A stretch of 49,930 bases of DNA from Chromera velia (taxonomy: Eukaryota; Sar; Chromeraceae). A program made the translations under genes and the position numbers. The stretch covers positions 1 through 49,930 of the forward strand of contig JAHBMJ010000392.1 of assembly GCA_018398765.1 (NCBI GenBank), written 5' to 3'. Positions 1 through 10,944 of the stretch are shown here, one piece after another. How positions within the stretch are numbered: position 1 is the stretch's first letter; each line of letters opens with the position of its first letter. The notes beneath the pieces are model-generated. The model ran no database searches, had not been told where the DNA came from, and saw only the letters and a program-made list of their open reading frames with translations.

Positions 1-330
1 CGGGGGCTTGGGTGCATGTCTTGTGCAGGTGCATGCATGCATGGGGCGGGGGCCACGGCAACGCGCACGAAGTATGCTTTTCGGGACCACGCGAGCATGC
101 ACTTGCAACTCCGTGCAAGTTACTTGAGCTAGGGGCACGCATACATGTGCGAAGTAATTAAAGTATGTGCGATTGTGGCTCCATGCGAGTTGCTTGAGGA
201 GCATATTTTAGAATTCGGGCGACACTATGATGGACAGAGATATAGAAGTGAACCCCCCCTAAAAATGAAAAAATACGTTATGCGAGTGTATACGATCTCA
301 GGGCCTCTCAGCTGATCTCAGCAGAGCTGA
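1..330. repeat. Dispersed repeat, copy A (pairs with 25190-25467)
   Basis: Most of this stretch reappears, diverged by scattered substitutions and small indels, at about 25190-25467. The shared order is a block around 'gcatgcacttgcaactccg', then 'gagttgcttgag', a C-run followed by 'aaaaatgaaaaaa', then 'gatctcagggcctctc' and 'tgccccccgaggcgata'. The first ~80 bases also match 10013-10075 ('ggggcgggggccacggcaac'). No coding frame is shared between copies. The left end lies at the window edge, so the element may continue outside. Confidence 0.85.
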
Positions 331-486
331 ACTGCCCCCCGAGGCGATACAGACGAACCAAGCTAGTATGGAAGCGTACACAAACTTTGTATTTTATCAA
401 TTCTGGCGATTCGGCTTCCCAAAAACCGTATACAACGCGCTGAGATCGAGTTTATATCGATATATCGATATTTAGCTATAGAGCTT

Positions 487-573
487 ATGGCCCCGGAGGG
501 TGGAGGGATGCTTGAAACATGTTCGTATGGAGCTCTCCACCCAGGATGCTCGCACACAAGCCCTGGCATGCCA
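487..573. repeat. Short repeat shared with 42968-43114
   Basis: The blocks 'ggccccgga', 'cttgaaacatgttcg', 'ggagctctcc' and 'gctcgcacaca' occur here and, in the same order with extra sequence between, at 42968-43114. It belongs to the same mosaic repeat family as the neighbouring blocks. Confidence 0.7.
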
Positions 574-574
574 T

Positions 575-1278
575 TATCTGACGCAAGCTTAAGCAAGCTT
601 GCAAACGGCCCCGGAAAGTGAGAAAAATGAGAACTGCACGATTGACGCACGCCGGCCAGCCATCGTGCCGATCCCCCTCCCCCCTGCAGGAAAAGCCGCG
701 GAACGCCCCCTTCCCCAGGAAAAAAACCCGGAGATATGCTCTGACTAGCTCTGACACACGCATGGCGCAAATTCAGCCTTTTCGCGATCACTTTCCGGGG
801 CCAACCATATCTGATACACGCATGCATGGTGACAGGTTGAAGTTGGGTTCACGTTTTTCTGGACCATTTGGGCGGGATAGCCCTAGAAAGCGAAGCGGGG
901 GGCACTTATAAAACAGAAATACCCCAGCCCACGCGTGCATGCACGCAACGTGTCTTTCACCAAAAACCCGGTCCTGAAAGGCTGAATTTGGGCTATGCGT
1001 ACGTCAGATGGGTTTCAGATCTCCACCTACCCCCGGGCTTTTTTCCCGAGGGGGGGGGGGTTCCGTACATGTTTTTTCCCCGCGCGGGGGGGGGTCGGCG
1101 CGAGGCTGCATGGCCAGCGTGCGTCAATCATGCAGTTCTCATTTTTCTTGCTTTCCGGGGCCGTTCGCAAGCTTGCTTACATCAGATCTTTCTGGAGCCT
1201 TTTTTTGGTAAAAGACACTGCGTGCATGGGCTGGGGTATTTTTGGTCTGTAAGTGCCCCCCGCTTCGCTTTCCGGGGC
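575..1278. repeat. Large imperfect inverted repeat (fold-back)
   Basis: The reverse complement of about 575-795 matches about 975-1190. Shared landmarks are 'ttctcatttttct', 'ttccggggccg', 'gcaagcttgctt', and an 'aggctgaattt' block. A second nested pair joins 881-965 with 1200-1278 ('aaagcgaagcggggggcac' against its complement, and 'accccagccca'). Because of the symmetry, open frames appear on both strands; I treat these as by-products and annotate no gene. The arms are diverged, so this is an old structure, possibly a fold-back transposon or an inverted pair of family copies. Confidence 0.7.
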
Positions 1279-1281
1279 TAC

Positions 1282-1414
1282 AACTGCATGCAGCGGCCCC
1301 TGCCTAAGTTCCACACCGACGTATGCATGGCTTCGCGGAGGGCGGAGTTGTAATTCATTCATGCCCTCCGGGGCCTTTGGAGTTGCAAGCGGAGCGAGCG
1401 GCTCTGTAACTGTA
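1282..1414. repeat. Dispersed repeat (pairs with 43120-43268)
   Basis: The segment from 'aactgcatgcagcggcccct' to 'cggctctgtaactgta' is repeated at 43120-43268 with a few differences, including the block 'gcggagggcggag' and 'gagcggagcgagcgg'-like sequence. Both copies sit next to other pieces of the same mosaic family. Confidence 0.85.
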
Positions 1415-2570
1415 TAGTTAGCTATATAGAAGAGTAAGATGCACCTCCGCGCGCAAAGCGCGCGAACGCACTTGTTTAATTTCTGCATGCATGTATGTCG
1501 AGATGTTTAGAGCTTTCCGATGAATTATCTCAACCATTTGAGCAGATGCAAACTGCATGTTCAATGCCGAGGCTTGTTTACTTTCATCTGACTGTGTTGT
1601 TGTGTATGTGCATGGAATGCAAAGGCAGTCAGTCAGACAGGCAGGCAGGCAGGCAGAAAGGCAGGATCAAGCAAGAAGTTACACTGTACCAGAGAGACGG
1701 ATTCAGAAGAGAAAGACTGAGCGTTGGGGGCCCGATAATGACACAAAAAGAAACTTTGATTGAGGTGACGGCACTGCGATAGTGTCGAATACCAGACGCG
1801 CTGCACAGGGAGAGACGGCGAGTAAAGAACCCAATACGTCCCCCCTCGTCTTTGGACATTTGTTCCACCCCACTGCAAGGTCCCTCCCCAGCCTCATCCA
1901 GACCACCCAGCGTTCCGCTTCATGGCCTACTGGTGCCATTCCGGCCAGCGTTAGGCTTTCCGTAGGTCCTCGTTTCCCTTCCTAGCGGGCCCGGGGCCTC
2001 ATCTGCCTCCCTTAGCCCCCCCTACAGAGTCTGGTCTTCCTCTGCCGGGACCTTGATCGGCGCGCGTGAGGGCGGGAAACAGAGAAGCCAAGTGAAATTG
2101 AAGAAGTACGTGAGGAGGGGGGGCAGTCATCAAGTAATTCAATCGAAGAGATCGTTGAGCACGTACAACTATGTGACTCAGAAGCCAGATTCAGCGTTGC
2201 GGTACGTTTTTTTTTGTGTCCTTCTCCCTGATTTCCTGTCAATCGGACCGTTTTTTGGTTAATTGCCTCCTGCTGTTTCGTGTCACACTGATAAGGGACC
2301 ACAGATCGCCATGTCTTCTCTTGTCGTGAGCAAAAAATCCCTCAACAAACTTCTTGTGAAATCCGGTTTCTTTTTTCATTCGTATGTGCACATAAGTTTT
2401 CTTGCATACCATTTCTTGATCTTCCTCCAATTGTTTTGTTTGGTTAGTTCTGGTAAACGTCCATTTCTTGGAGGCAATCCGGATCCTTTTGGTGATACAA
2501 AAAGAAGACATTTTTTTAATTTGATGCCGTGATGATTTAGAGAGGCGCATATCAACAGAATTCATTCATT
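1415..2570. other. No gene recognised
   Basis: Contains several short open frames on both strands (for example near 1629-1868 and 2239-2565), none with a recognisable domain. Contains a short (CAGG)n-like tract at about 1638-1656. I see nothing else to support. Confidence 0.5.
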
Positions 2571-2639
2571 TGTTTTCTTCTTTCCCCTTCTCTTCAGAAT
2601 CTTCTCTTTCACTTTTTCCTCCTCCTTCCTGCTCCTCCT

Positions 2640-2865
2640 TGAAGTTCTTCTTCTTCTTCTTTTTCTTCTTTTTCTTTTCTTCTTCTTCTTCTTCTTCTTC
2701 TTCTTCTTCTTCTTCTTTTTCTTCTTCTTCTTCTTCTTCTTCTTCTTCTTTTTCTTCTTCTTCTTCTTCTTCTTCTTCTTCTTCTTCGTCTTTTTCACAG
2801 TCTTCTTGCCTGGCTCTTGTTCTTCTTCTTCTTCTTCTTCTTCTTCTTCTTCTTTTTCTCCTTTA
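2640..2865. repeat. (TTC)n microsatellite, about 200 bp
   Basis: Nearly pure TTC repeats with a few TTT interruptions, in two blocks separated by a short non-repetitive piece at about 2790-2815. The long Lys- and Glu-rich frame on the minus strand (2562-3005) and the Ser/Phe frame on the plus strand are translations of this tract and are not annotated as genes. A polypurine/polypyrimidine tract of this length can in principle adopt triplex (H-DNA) structure. Confidence 0.95.
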
Positions 2866-2869
2866 ATGT

Positions 2870-4065
2870 CTCCGTTCCTTCGTCTAAAACGTATGTGATA
2901 GACATTTTTGAAGAAAGGTATGTGAGAGGGACGAGGTTCCGAATGTTGGTCAGGAATTGGGGAAGCAAAAAGCCTTTCCATTTTTTTGTAGCACGGTTTT
3001 GCCAAGTGAGTAGATTGTAGAGAGGCTGTGTCTCACATTCTTGTGTCCCTTACCGCTTGTTTGCATGATCGAACCACTGGAACAAAAACTGTCGAGGTCG
3101 GCGCCTAATGCCAAAAGAGGTGCTGAAGCCGTGGAGGAGCCTGTGGGGTGACGTTCAATCAATCATGCTCTGTACGTTGTCCTGCTCTTCATTTTGGTTC
3201 GAATTCTGACGGAAGACTATCTGTGCTCCTGCAGGCTGCCTGTCCTTAATTTTGTTCTGCTGTCGCATATCGTTGTCAAGGTCCTGGAACATTTTTCTGC
3301 ATTCCCATGTATGCTGTCACCAATGAGTATTTTTATGTATTCCCGTATATGCCGTGCCTGCATGGCTGCTGCTTTTTGTACTATCATTTTGGTGTCGACT
3401 GTTGTCGCTGTGAGTGTGAATCAAAACTGAAACATGGTTATGACAACCATGGCAGCAGCTAGTATTAAATTTATGATGTACATGTCTGAAAAAGCTGAGT
3501 AGATCGTCATTTTTGGCTGCTTATGACTGATCATGATCATTCGTGCAGGGCTTTGCCGCCTGGGCAGATGAGACCCCACGCACGTGCTGTCCCTTAACCC
3601 TTGTCAGCCGTCAAGCCCCCCTCCATGCCCCCCTTCAACCGCCGGGCCCCCTGGTCCCTTAATAGATCGATCGTAAAATATGAAGACCTAGATGAAGACA
3701 CCCCTTCTTCCCGCCCATCCCCTCCCTACTCCAGCCATTCTGGGTTGTTCCACAGGCATGAAGACCGACAGGGAGGAGAGTTCCAAAGTGTAGAAAGAAA
3801 GCCACTCGATCTTGTGGCCAAGCTATGTCTGAGGGCCTCTGCACAACGCTGCTAGTCGTTCAGTCAGAAAGCAAAGAGACAGACAATGATCAGGCCTAGG
3901 ATCGGGCCTTCAATGCCACGAGAGAAGAAAACCAAATCTGCGACAATTCGTGCTTCATAACATTGCAGCTCAAAGGGAAGGCCACTCTACCAACTTCAAG
4001 ATCACGACATAAAACAAAACAACGCCCCCCGTCGTGGTCAGTGGAATCCATTAAGAGAGAGAAGA
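2870..4065. other. No gene recognised
   Basis: Short open frames only (3194-3430 plus, 3601-3855 plus). The 3601-3855 frame is Pro/Ser/Arg-rich and has no family I recognise. No splice pattern matching the other genes of the window was found. Confidence 0.4.
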
Positions 4066-4069
4066 ACGA

Positions 4070-4315
4070 CAAAGAAAGAGAGGGAAAGAAAAGGAAGGAA
4101 AGAAGGAAGGAAGGAAGGAAGGAAGGAAAGAAAGAAAGAAAGAAAGAAAGAACGAACGAAAGAAAGAACGAAAGAACGAAAGACCGAAAGAACGAAAGAA
4201 TGAACAAAAGAACAAAAGAACGAAAGAAGGAAAGAAGCAAGGAAGACAAAGGAAGAGAAAAAAAAAGAAAGAAACCAAGGATAGAGAAACAAAGAAAGAA
4301 AGAAGGAAAGCTGGA
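4070..4315. repeat. (GAAA)n / (GGAA)n purine tract
   Basis: The plus strand is almost all purine for about 240 bp: GGAA repeats, then GAAA repeats, then degenerate GAACGAAA units. The Lys/Glu frame on the plus strand and the Ser/Phe frames on the minus strand are shadows of it. A very similar tract lies at 31395-31610. Confidence 0.95.
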
Positions 4316-4409
4316 CCGACCGACCGACCAAACAAAAAAAGAAATAAACGGGGAGGTTGGAAGACCGGCGTCATATGTCCTGGCTATGGACCTGTTGATG
4401 ATTATCTGA

Positions 4410-5355
4410 ATGTTTTAACGCCTCTGGGTGTTTTTGCTGGTGCATGCTCTCAGGATTTTGAGAAGAGGACCGACGGTGCTTTCGTCTGGACAGTAAAGCA
4501 AAGAAAAGAAAGAGCCTTCAGCAGCCGTTTGGTCCTACAAAAGTAATAGGGGTGGAAGCGGAGGGAGAAAAAGGCTTAGAAAACGTATAAACACCGTGAC
4601 ATATGAAACAACAAACTTCCCCGGTTGAAGAGCAGATTCTTCCACCTTCACACGAATTTAATCTGATCAAATGGAGGTCTCCGTCTAATTGCATGCCAAC
4701 ACATAGCCTGAGGCAACAGCAGCCTCGGATTGCTAACGAGATTGATTTCTATATTGTCTGATAGAGTATATCTAAGCCGGCCCTAGGCTCCTAGTCTAGG
4801 CCCAGTATACTGTAAAGGTCAATTAATTTAAAAAATGTTAATTACAACCTTTTTTTAACGAATCTTTTGTTTAAATATTACATAAGTGTTGTTTGTTTAT
4901 TACATACTGGTAAACTGTATCTTATTATTTGATTTTTCTATACAAAACGAGTCAGTTTAAACGACTTTTATCTAGTATTGTCTAGACTGTCAGTGTTGTT
5001 TTCTGGATATTAAGCTTCAAGTTGCTATACTTGAGATGTCAGTGGCTGAGTTTGAAGCCTAGTTTGAAGTAGGACGTCTAGAGTAATTTAGTAAAATTAG
5101 TTGAATTAAACGTAATTAAACGCTAGTTGTGAGAAATCAAACAGTTCGATTCAAGCTGCCTTGTGCATTATGCGACGGTACATCAATTATCACCCTAGTT
5201 GTCGGCATTGATTCGCCAAACGCTAGAAGCCTGCAAATAGCTGGAGAAATAGGGTAATGACAATGCTAGTAACGAATGCTGGTAACAATTAAAAACAATC
5301 ATTTGAACATCTAGATATATGTGAATGCTAGTGAATGCAACAAAGTTAATCACCG
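4410..5355. other. AT-rich stretch without a gene
   Basis: From about 4750 the composition becomes clearly AT-rich, with no long frame on either strand. It contains 'cctagtctag' at about 4790, a motif that recurs as 'cctagtctag' at about 27997 in another AT-rich stretch. It forms the downstream flank of the minus-strand gene that ends at 5362. Confidence 0.5.
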
Positions 5356-5361
5356 CGGAGC

Positions 5362-7734
5362 CTATGGCGGGGTACCAGTTGGCTTTTCCTTTTGGATCCC
5401 AGCTTGGCCTCTTAGTCTAGCCAAACGTTCTGCAAGAGATAGAGGTTTTTTCCCACGTTCCTGTTTGTAGGTCTGCTGAACCTCCATTTCTTTTTGCCTC
5501 GGCCCTGGCAGGTCAGCCTCCTGTGTCGGTCTTCCCCCTTTCTCTTCCCCCCTGTCCTTTCGGCTCGGACTGACGGCCTCCGACGAGGAGGCAGCCGCTG
5601 ACGCAGAAAAGGACGAGGAAGAAGAGCCCCCCCCAGGCTTCTTGACAAGCGACGGACGGCTCTTGAGACTTTCACGCCCAGCTGCAGAGGGCCCCTTCGA
5701 GATTCCCTGCTCTCCAGCTAGCGAGGCCGAGTAAAGGTCTCCCGGCCTGCTCAATGGACCCGCTTCAGGGCCTCCTGGCTCATGCGCGTTTTCGTCCTCT
5801 GATTCGCTGGAGTCAAAGAGGGCTGCCAGGTCGTCTGTGGCAGGATCGAACGGCCTCTTGCTTCTGCTTCTTCCAGAGACACGGGACTGAGACGAACAGG
5901 GGGGATGGGCGGAAGAGACGGGGGGAGGGAGGAGACGAGCTCCAGATCTAGAGGCTTCAGCTTTGTCCGTTTGGCTTTGCCTTTCCCCTGCAGCAGAGTG
6001 GAGCGTTCCGATGGCAGAGGGGCGTTGAGACTGACGTGACAGCCCGTTGGGGGGAACCTGAAGGGCCCCCAGGTTTGAGATGCCGGGGACTGCACCAGAG
6101 GCACTGCTTCGGCTGTTTGGTGAACGGGGAGCAAGGGGAGGGAGGGGGGTCCTTGGTTTGTCTCCCCTCACCGGCTTTGTTGTCTTCCCCCCTCCTCCTT
6201 CTGCTTCTTCGTCACTGTCGTCCTCTATGTCGACAATCTCTGGCTGTCGTCCACGTACCGTTCTCACCAAAGGCTCGTCTGATGTCTCTCTGCCACCCTC
6301 TTGTCGCTTTCCCTTCCCTCCCCCCTCTCTCCTGTCTACCTGTCGGGATGCATTTCTACCCCCTCCCTCCTCACTCATCGCACCAACCCCTCTTTTCCGA
6401 CACGCACCGGAGAGAGGGGGGCCGGCAACGGTGGGGGGGTCAGTGGACAAAGAAGGGTCCTGCTGGGAACCTGTGGGGCGCCCTGATCGACGGGCGAGGC
6501 GCGGTACTGCTACCTGGGTCTGAGAGGAGGGACGGAGGATGACCTCTTCCCCCTTGCAGGTCTCCTCTTCCTCCTGCTCAGAATTTTGAATTTCATCAGA
6601 GAGACGCCGTCTCCTTGCACCGAGGGGGGAGGGTGCATCGTCGTCTTCTGAGCTTAACAAAAAAACGTCTTTTCTTCTTCCCTTCTGACTCTGCTGTTGA
6701 CTTTGTTTGGTTTCCTTTTGTCCTTTCACTTTCTTCCCCTCCCTGGACTTCTTGGTGTCACCTGGTCGTTTCAAACCCCTTTTGACACCCCCCTGACCTT
6801 CCGCCTGTTCCATCTCTGTATCGTCCTCGCAGGCGGAGATAGACACACACTTCTCACCCTTTTCAGCCTGTCCATCATTCTTTTTCTTACCATCAGACAC
6901 AGAGGGACCCGCTCCGGCGCCCCACTGTGGAAGCTTTCGGCGTTTCGGGGGCTGCAGTCGCGCTCTGCCTGCAGTGGACGCGGGGGGCAGAGGTTGTTGA
7001 ACAGGGGGGTCGGATTGTTGCGCATCGGGGGGGGGTATGATGGGGTCAGACGGATTGGCACCTGTTGACTTGAGACGGGGATCCGCAGAGTGCTCTTCAG
7101 TTGGCTCTGCAGGGCCTTCCTTCTTTGGTTTCGTGGACATTCGATCGCGGCTGCGTGCGTCACTGGGGTGGAGGGAAACTTTCGGATTCTCTGTCTTGGA
7201 CTTTGGGTGGTCTGAGGGCGGGATCACAATGATCTGCACAGAGTCTGTATCGGACTCCGGTTCAGATTCAGGGGCAGGTCTTTCGTCTTTCTCAACTGGC
7301 TCTCTGTCATCGTGCAGACCAGCTTCTGACTCTGCCTTCAGTAGCTGCTGACCCTGCACCCTTTCGCCTTTCTCGTCTTTGCCTAGGCCGCCTTCAAACC
7401 CCCCCAGTTGGGCTTTTCCGAACAACAACGGAGAGTCACCCGCTGGTTCATGGGAGGGATTGACTTCCTCCCCAGATGGGCGAGGATGCCTTTCTCGCTT
7501 CAGCTTTTTGGAATCTGGAGATGCCAGAGCCTTGAGAAGGCCCAAAACGTGATGGCACCCGGAGGAAGCCATTGTGAGAATTCGGCAGGGAGACCCCTCT
7601 CCCTCTGCGTCGTCTTCGGGCGTTTCCTCCCTTTTGATCTTCTTAGTTTGGGGCAGACGCCGACACATCATCTCCTCAAGCAGCCACCGGGAGGGCACTA
7701 CAGGAAGGCACTGGACTTGCGTGACATACTGCAA
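5362..7734 (-). CDS. Acidic, low-complexity protein with several SUMO-interaction-like motifs, 790 aa
   Basis: One uninterrupted minus-strand frame of 790 codons, by far the longest in the window and in a GC-rich block. No catalytic domain is visible. It alternates basic clusters (KKIKRE near 31-36, KKLKRE near 76-81, PPKRRK near 262-267) with acidic/Ser clusters. Four places resemble SUMO-interacting motifs: VQIIVI after an acidic run (166-171), VFLLSSEDDD (357-366), IVDIEDDSDEE (500-510) and, weaker, LAALFDSSESEDE (about 636-648). IKRE near 33-36 fits the sumoylation consensus. The last 30 residues (SLAERLARLRGQAG) may form a helix. The inferred role is a nuclear scaffold or regulator bound through SUMO. 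I chose the upstream ATG at 7734; a second in-frame ATG at residue 55 is possible. The frame may extend through introns I cannot see. Confidence 0.75.
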   Translation of the reverse strand: MQYVTQVQCLPVVPSRWLLEEMMCRRLPQTKKIKREETPEDDAEGEGSPCRILTMASSGCHHVLGLLKALASPDSKKLKRERHPRPSGEEVNPSHEPAGDSPLLFGKAQLGGFEGGLGKDEKGERVQGQQLLKAESEAGLHDDREPVEKDERPAPESEPESDTDSVQIIVIPPSDHPKSKTENPKVSLHPSDARSRDRMSTKPKKEGPAEPTEEHSADPRLKSTGANPSDPIIPPPDAQQSDPPVQQPLPPASTAGRARLQPPKRRKLPQWGAGAGPSVSDGKKKNDGQAEKGEKCVSISACEDDTEMEQAEGQGGVKRGLKRPGDTKKSREGKKVKGQKETKQSQQQSQKGRRKDVFLLSSEDDDAPSPLGARRRRLSDEIQNSEQEEEETCKGEEVILRPSSQTQVAVPRLARRSGRPTGSQQDPSLSTDPPTVAGPPLSGACRKRGVGAMSEEGGGRNASRQVDRREGGGKGKRQEGGRETSDEPLVRTVRGRQPEIVDIEDDSDEEAEGGGGKTTKPVRGDKPRTPLPPLAPRSPNSRSSASGAVPGISNLGALQVPPNGLSRQSQRPSAIGTLHSAAGERQSQTDKAEASRSGARLLPPPVSSAHPPCSSQSRVSGRSRSKRPFDPATDDLAALFDSSESEDENAHEPGGPEAGPLSRPGDLYSASLAGEQGISKGPSAAGRESLKSRPSLVKKPGGGSSSSSFSASAAASSSEAVSPSRKDRGEEKGGRPTQEADLPGPRQKEMEVQQTYKQERGKKPLSLAERLARLRGQAGIQKEKPTGTPP

Positions 7735-7789
7735 CAGGTATCAAATAGGGCAACAGTGTGAATGTGCGAGGAGATACGGGCGCATCAGA

Positions 7790-8250
7790 TGGAGACACGG
7801 CGTCTGACTAGAATCGAGAAAGAAAGAGAAGAGAGCAGGGAAAAGGAAGGAAAGGAAAGGGAAGGAAAGGGAAGCAAAGAGAAGTTGAGAGAAGACAGGA
7901 AACCGAAACAAAACTAAGAGAACAAAATGCAAGAGGAGAGAAGAGAAGACAAGAAAAGCGGACAGCTCAAAAGACAAGAGATGAGAGCAAGAAGGCCAGA
8001 GCAGAGCACAGAGGAGAGAGAAGAGGCCTTACATGGATCACGTGAGATAGACAAACAGGGTTCTAGACAATCAAGCAGAGAGAGGAGAAAGCTAAGTGAG
8101 GACATAATCTTCGTGCCACAAAAGGGCAGAAGATGATCTTCGAACGCGAGGGAAAGGTGACCCTCTTCGACCCGTCCGATGCGCATTCCCGACGGTCTTA
8201 ATTTTGCAGTACGACTCTTCTTTCATTTACTTGAGCCAAGGAAGCCAGCC
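7790..8250. other. Purine-rich upstream flank of the 5362-7734 gene
   Basis: The plus strand is dominated by GAAAGG, GGAAA and GAGA-type words, lying directly upstream of the minus-strand start at 7734. It could be the 5' untranslated or promoter region. No TATA-like box or other defined signal can be assigned. Confidence 0.35.
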
Positions 8251-8256
8251 AGAGAA

Positions 8257-8263
<7 letters not shown>

Positions 8264-8293
<30 letters not shown>
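8264..8293. repeat. (GA)15 microsatellite
   Basis: Uninterrupted dinucleotide repeat of about 30 bp. Confidence 0.95.
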
Positions 8294-8296
<3 letters not shown>

Positions 8297-8299
8297 AGA

Positions 8300-10010
8300 A
8301 ATTCAACTGACGGTTGCATCGTTCGAATACGAGCGGACACTCCCCTCCACTCGGAAGCTTCCTGTCTCTGGATCATCCTTCGACCGCACCAAGCGTTTCA
8401 ACTTCCTGTAGACGGAGTCAGCCCCCGAAACAAATTGGGTACTGCAAGCAAGGATCAGGTCACACATGTGAATTCAACCAGCACACACATGTGATTGAAG
8501 GACATCGATTTCGGATGCAGCAGGACCTCCCTTCCTCTGACACACTGACTTATCAGTTGTGCCGTCTCCGTGTAGGCTCCCGTCGAGTGGGCAGAACCAA
8601 TTGGTCGACATGGACCTCTCAGACTGCACTACCACCGTGATCGACGAGGACGCACTCTCTACAGTATATACGACGCATGCACCTCGTGTATGGCTTTCAA
8701 ATTCATCCCAACTTCACGACCATCATGTACAACAGGCATTTTGATTAGATCACAATGCATCAATACCACATTGTAAAACCGAAGGATCGTCCGGACCACA
8801 CGGTCCGATAGGATGGAGCTGATCATTCTTGGAATGGAGACGGAGTTTGAACTCTGGCAGTGGGCCGGGAACGGCCGCATGTTTGGGCCCGCTGCTGCGG
8901 CCGGGCCGCGGGCATGCGGCCGGTTGCAATGCATGCCGGGGCCCAGGGCCTCGGTTCTTGTCTAGATCTGCACACCCCCGCGACCCGATCCGACTTAATC
9001 CCCTGGCTCAAGGGGTAACGCGCAAAGTTGCCCGACTTCGACACCCATCCGTCATGCAATGCAACAGCTCCGTGCGTCTCCCCCGCGAAACTGCATGAAT
9101 CAAAGTACCAGGAAGGAAAATAGGCTATGCAATGATAGCCTGAAGAGGGGTCAGGTCTAGGTCCTGGTAGGGAGCAGATGTCAACTTCAAAATCCTCTGT
9201 GTCAGTATTCGGGGAAGTGCTGTTGGATTCAGACGCGTGGGTTTCATCAAAGACATTTGTCTCTACGAATCCTGACTTTATCTCCTTTTTGGATTGGAGC
9301 AGTCTACCCAACCAACGACCGACACTTCTCTAAACAGATCCAGCGATGTGACTTACGACAGGGATGGGGATTGCATTTCCTTGGTTAACCTTCAGAGTCC
9401 TCTCAGTTCCTCCAGGGCACCTGTCGTGATTGCGGGGCTCATTGCAGTGACCGTAAAAGACAGAACCACCCCCTTTTTGTTGAGCACAAGCCACACGACA
9501 GCCCTCACCCCCGAACTCGGGACACTCACAAGACTAACAGCTGTGCTCCCAAGTGCTGCACATCCATGAGCCGTTAACGATAAAAAGAGCCCCAATAAAA
9601 AGGCAAAGCATAATTATACTGCAGAGCTTCATCATGCATTGTATAAGAAGGAAGATATCTGTGGCAACGAAGATTCTCAGGACTGAGCCGGACTTCGAGA
9701 ATTGTTGTTCAATCCACTGAGGGCGCGAATGCGAAGCTGTGATACAAATAATTACGGGTAGACTGGTATTAATAACAGCTAGCAATGTAGTCCACATATA
9801 TACGTGTTTGCCAGTACCACCTCGAATATCTGCAAATCTTGTGGAAATGACCGCGGAGCTCGATCAATTTGCAAAACTCAAAAAAAAATTAAGACGTGCT
9901 CGGTGCGCGCTGCGGGTGAGTTATATTATAACGAGATACACCCAACCAGTTGGGTGAGTGCCTGGGGAGGCCCTTTAGAGGGTCCGCAAATTTGATTGAT
10001 ATACATCATC
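8300..10010. other. No gene recognised
   Basis: Short frames on both strands (8823-9311 minus is the longest at 162 codons) show no recognisable domain. A GC-rich patch at about 8885-8945 contains overlapping 'ggccgggccgcgggcatgcgg' type palindromes. Nothing else can be supported. Confidence 0.4.
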
Positions 10011-10012
10011 AG

Positions 10013-10731
10013 GGGCTTGGGCATGTCTTGTGTATGCATGGGGCGGGGGCCACGGCAACGCGCACGAAGTATCTCCTTCTTTAGTGTCTCTCTGGTCCTG
10101 TGTTGGGCCAGTATGTATTTTGCCTGGCATAGATCTTGTTCATCTGTTACGCGGAGTAAGTTGGTATGGAAGTAATGAATGGATGCGTTGTAGTGTGTTA
10201 ACGATGTCGCATGCAGTGAGAGCCAGCGGCTTACCCACGTTATGCCGCTGGCCGCGAGTGGCCTGTGGAGTCCTACTCTATGGCGCCGCCCTCTGGACCC
10301 TCGCATACGCTGTATCTGAATGAGCCCACGTGCCAATGTCATGCCCCGCCGCCACACATATACGTAGTCTGCCTGTACGTGTCGCACTCGAAGCTTTGCG
10401 CATGCATGCAAGTCTACGTTTGGCCTCTTTAGCAACATATGGTCTGAGCAACATCCTACAGCAGGTTTGAGTTGAAGTCAGCCGAAGTCATTGAATCTTT
10501 AGTCGAACCTATAGAGTCGGATTCACGTGGAGTCGAAAGAAGTCTGAAGACAAAGCTTAATAGAACCTCTTAGAGTCAAAGTAGGATTGAGACTTTGTTT
10601 ACCTAAACTTGTAAAATGTTGCTTCAGTTAGCGTTGCATACATTCCTTCTCTAGATCTTCCCCAGGGTTTTTGTCCTCACTTTACCTTCTGTCTGAACAC
10701 CATAAGGTGGCTGGACAGGAGGGACAAAGCA
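10013..10731. repeat. Composite dispersed repeat (pieces shared with 1-83, 24597-24704 and 22117-22585)
   Basis: Three parts are seen. 10013-10075 matches the window start. About 10145-10260 matches 24597-24704 ('ttggtatggaagtaatgaat', 'gccgctggccgcgagtggcc'). 10263-10731 matches 22117-22585 closely over about 470 bp, from 'ctgtggagtcctactctatg' to 'ggagggacaaagca'. The two long copies stop matching at the same word, 'acaaagca', which marks a sharp element end. The 470-bp part carries the spaced repeated word 'gagtcgaa/gagtcaaa' (about 10450-10580). No conserved protein frame runs through the copies. Confidence 0.9.
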
Positions 10732-10944
10732 TTATGGTGAACGCTCAGCTCGATGAGTGTCGACCTTCATATACCTTCTGTGATGGAGATCAGATCTGTC
10801 TCTTTGTGCAACAATTGGAAACCGATTGCAACGATATGGGCACGGTCAGGCAAAGACCGTGAGTAGGGGAATTCAGTATCCCCTTGTGTCCCAAGCTGCC
10901 TGGAGCCCTATTTCAGAGATCCCCTTCGAGTTTGATCCTGGACT

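Noticed and set aside
50-330. Long terminal repeats of an LTR retrotransposon (copies at 1 and 25190)
   Set aside because: The copies are diverged, no gag/pol lies between them, and the TG...CA ends and primer-binding site are not seen.
2562-3005. 147-codon Lys/Glu-rich minus-strand frame
   Set aside because: It is the translation of the TTC microsatellite; a three-base repeat without stops always gives such a frame.
3896-4409. Long Ser/Phe and Lys/Glu frames at about 4.1 kb and 31.5 kb
   Set aside because: Both sets are produced by GAAA/GGAA tracts, open in several phases on both strands, with no domain.
5754-7351. Plus-strand frames of 65-168 codons opposite the 790-aa gene
   Set aside because: Shadows of the minus-strand coding sequence, with biased Ser/Leu/Gly composition.
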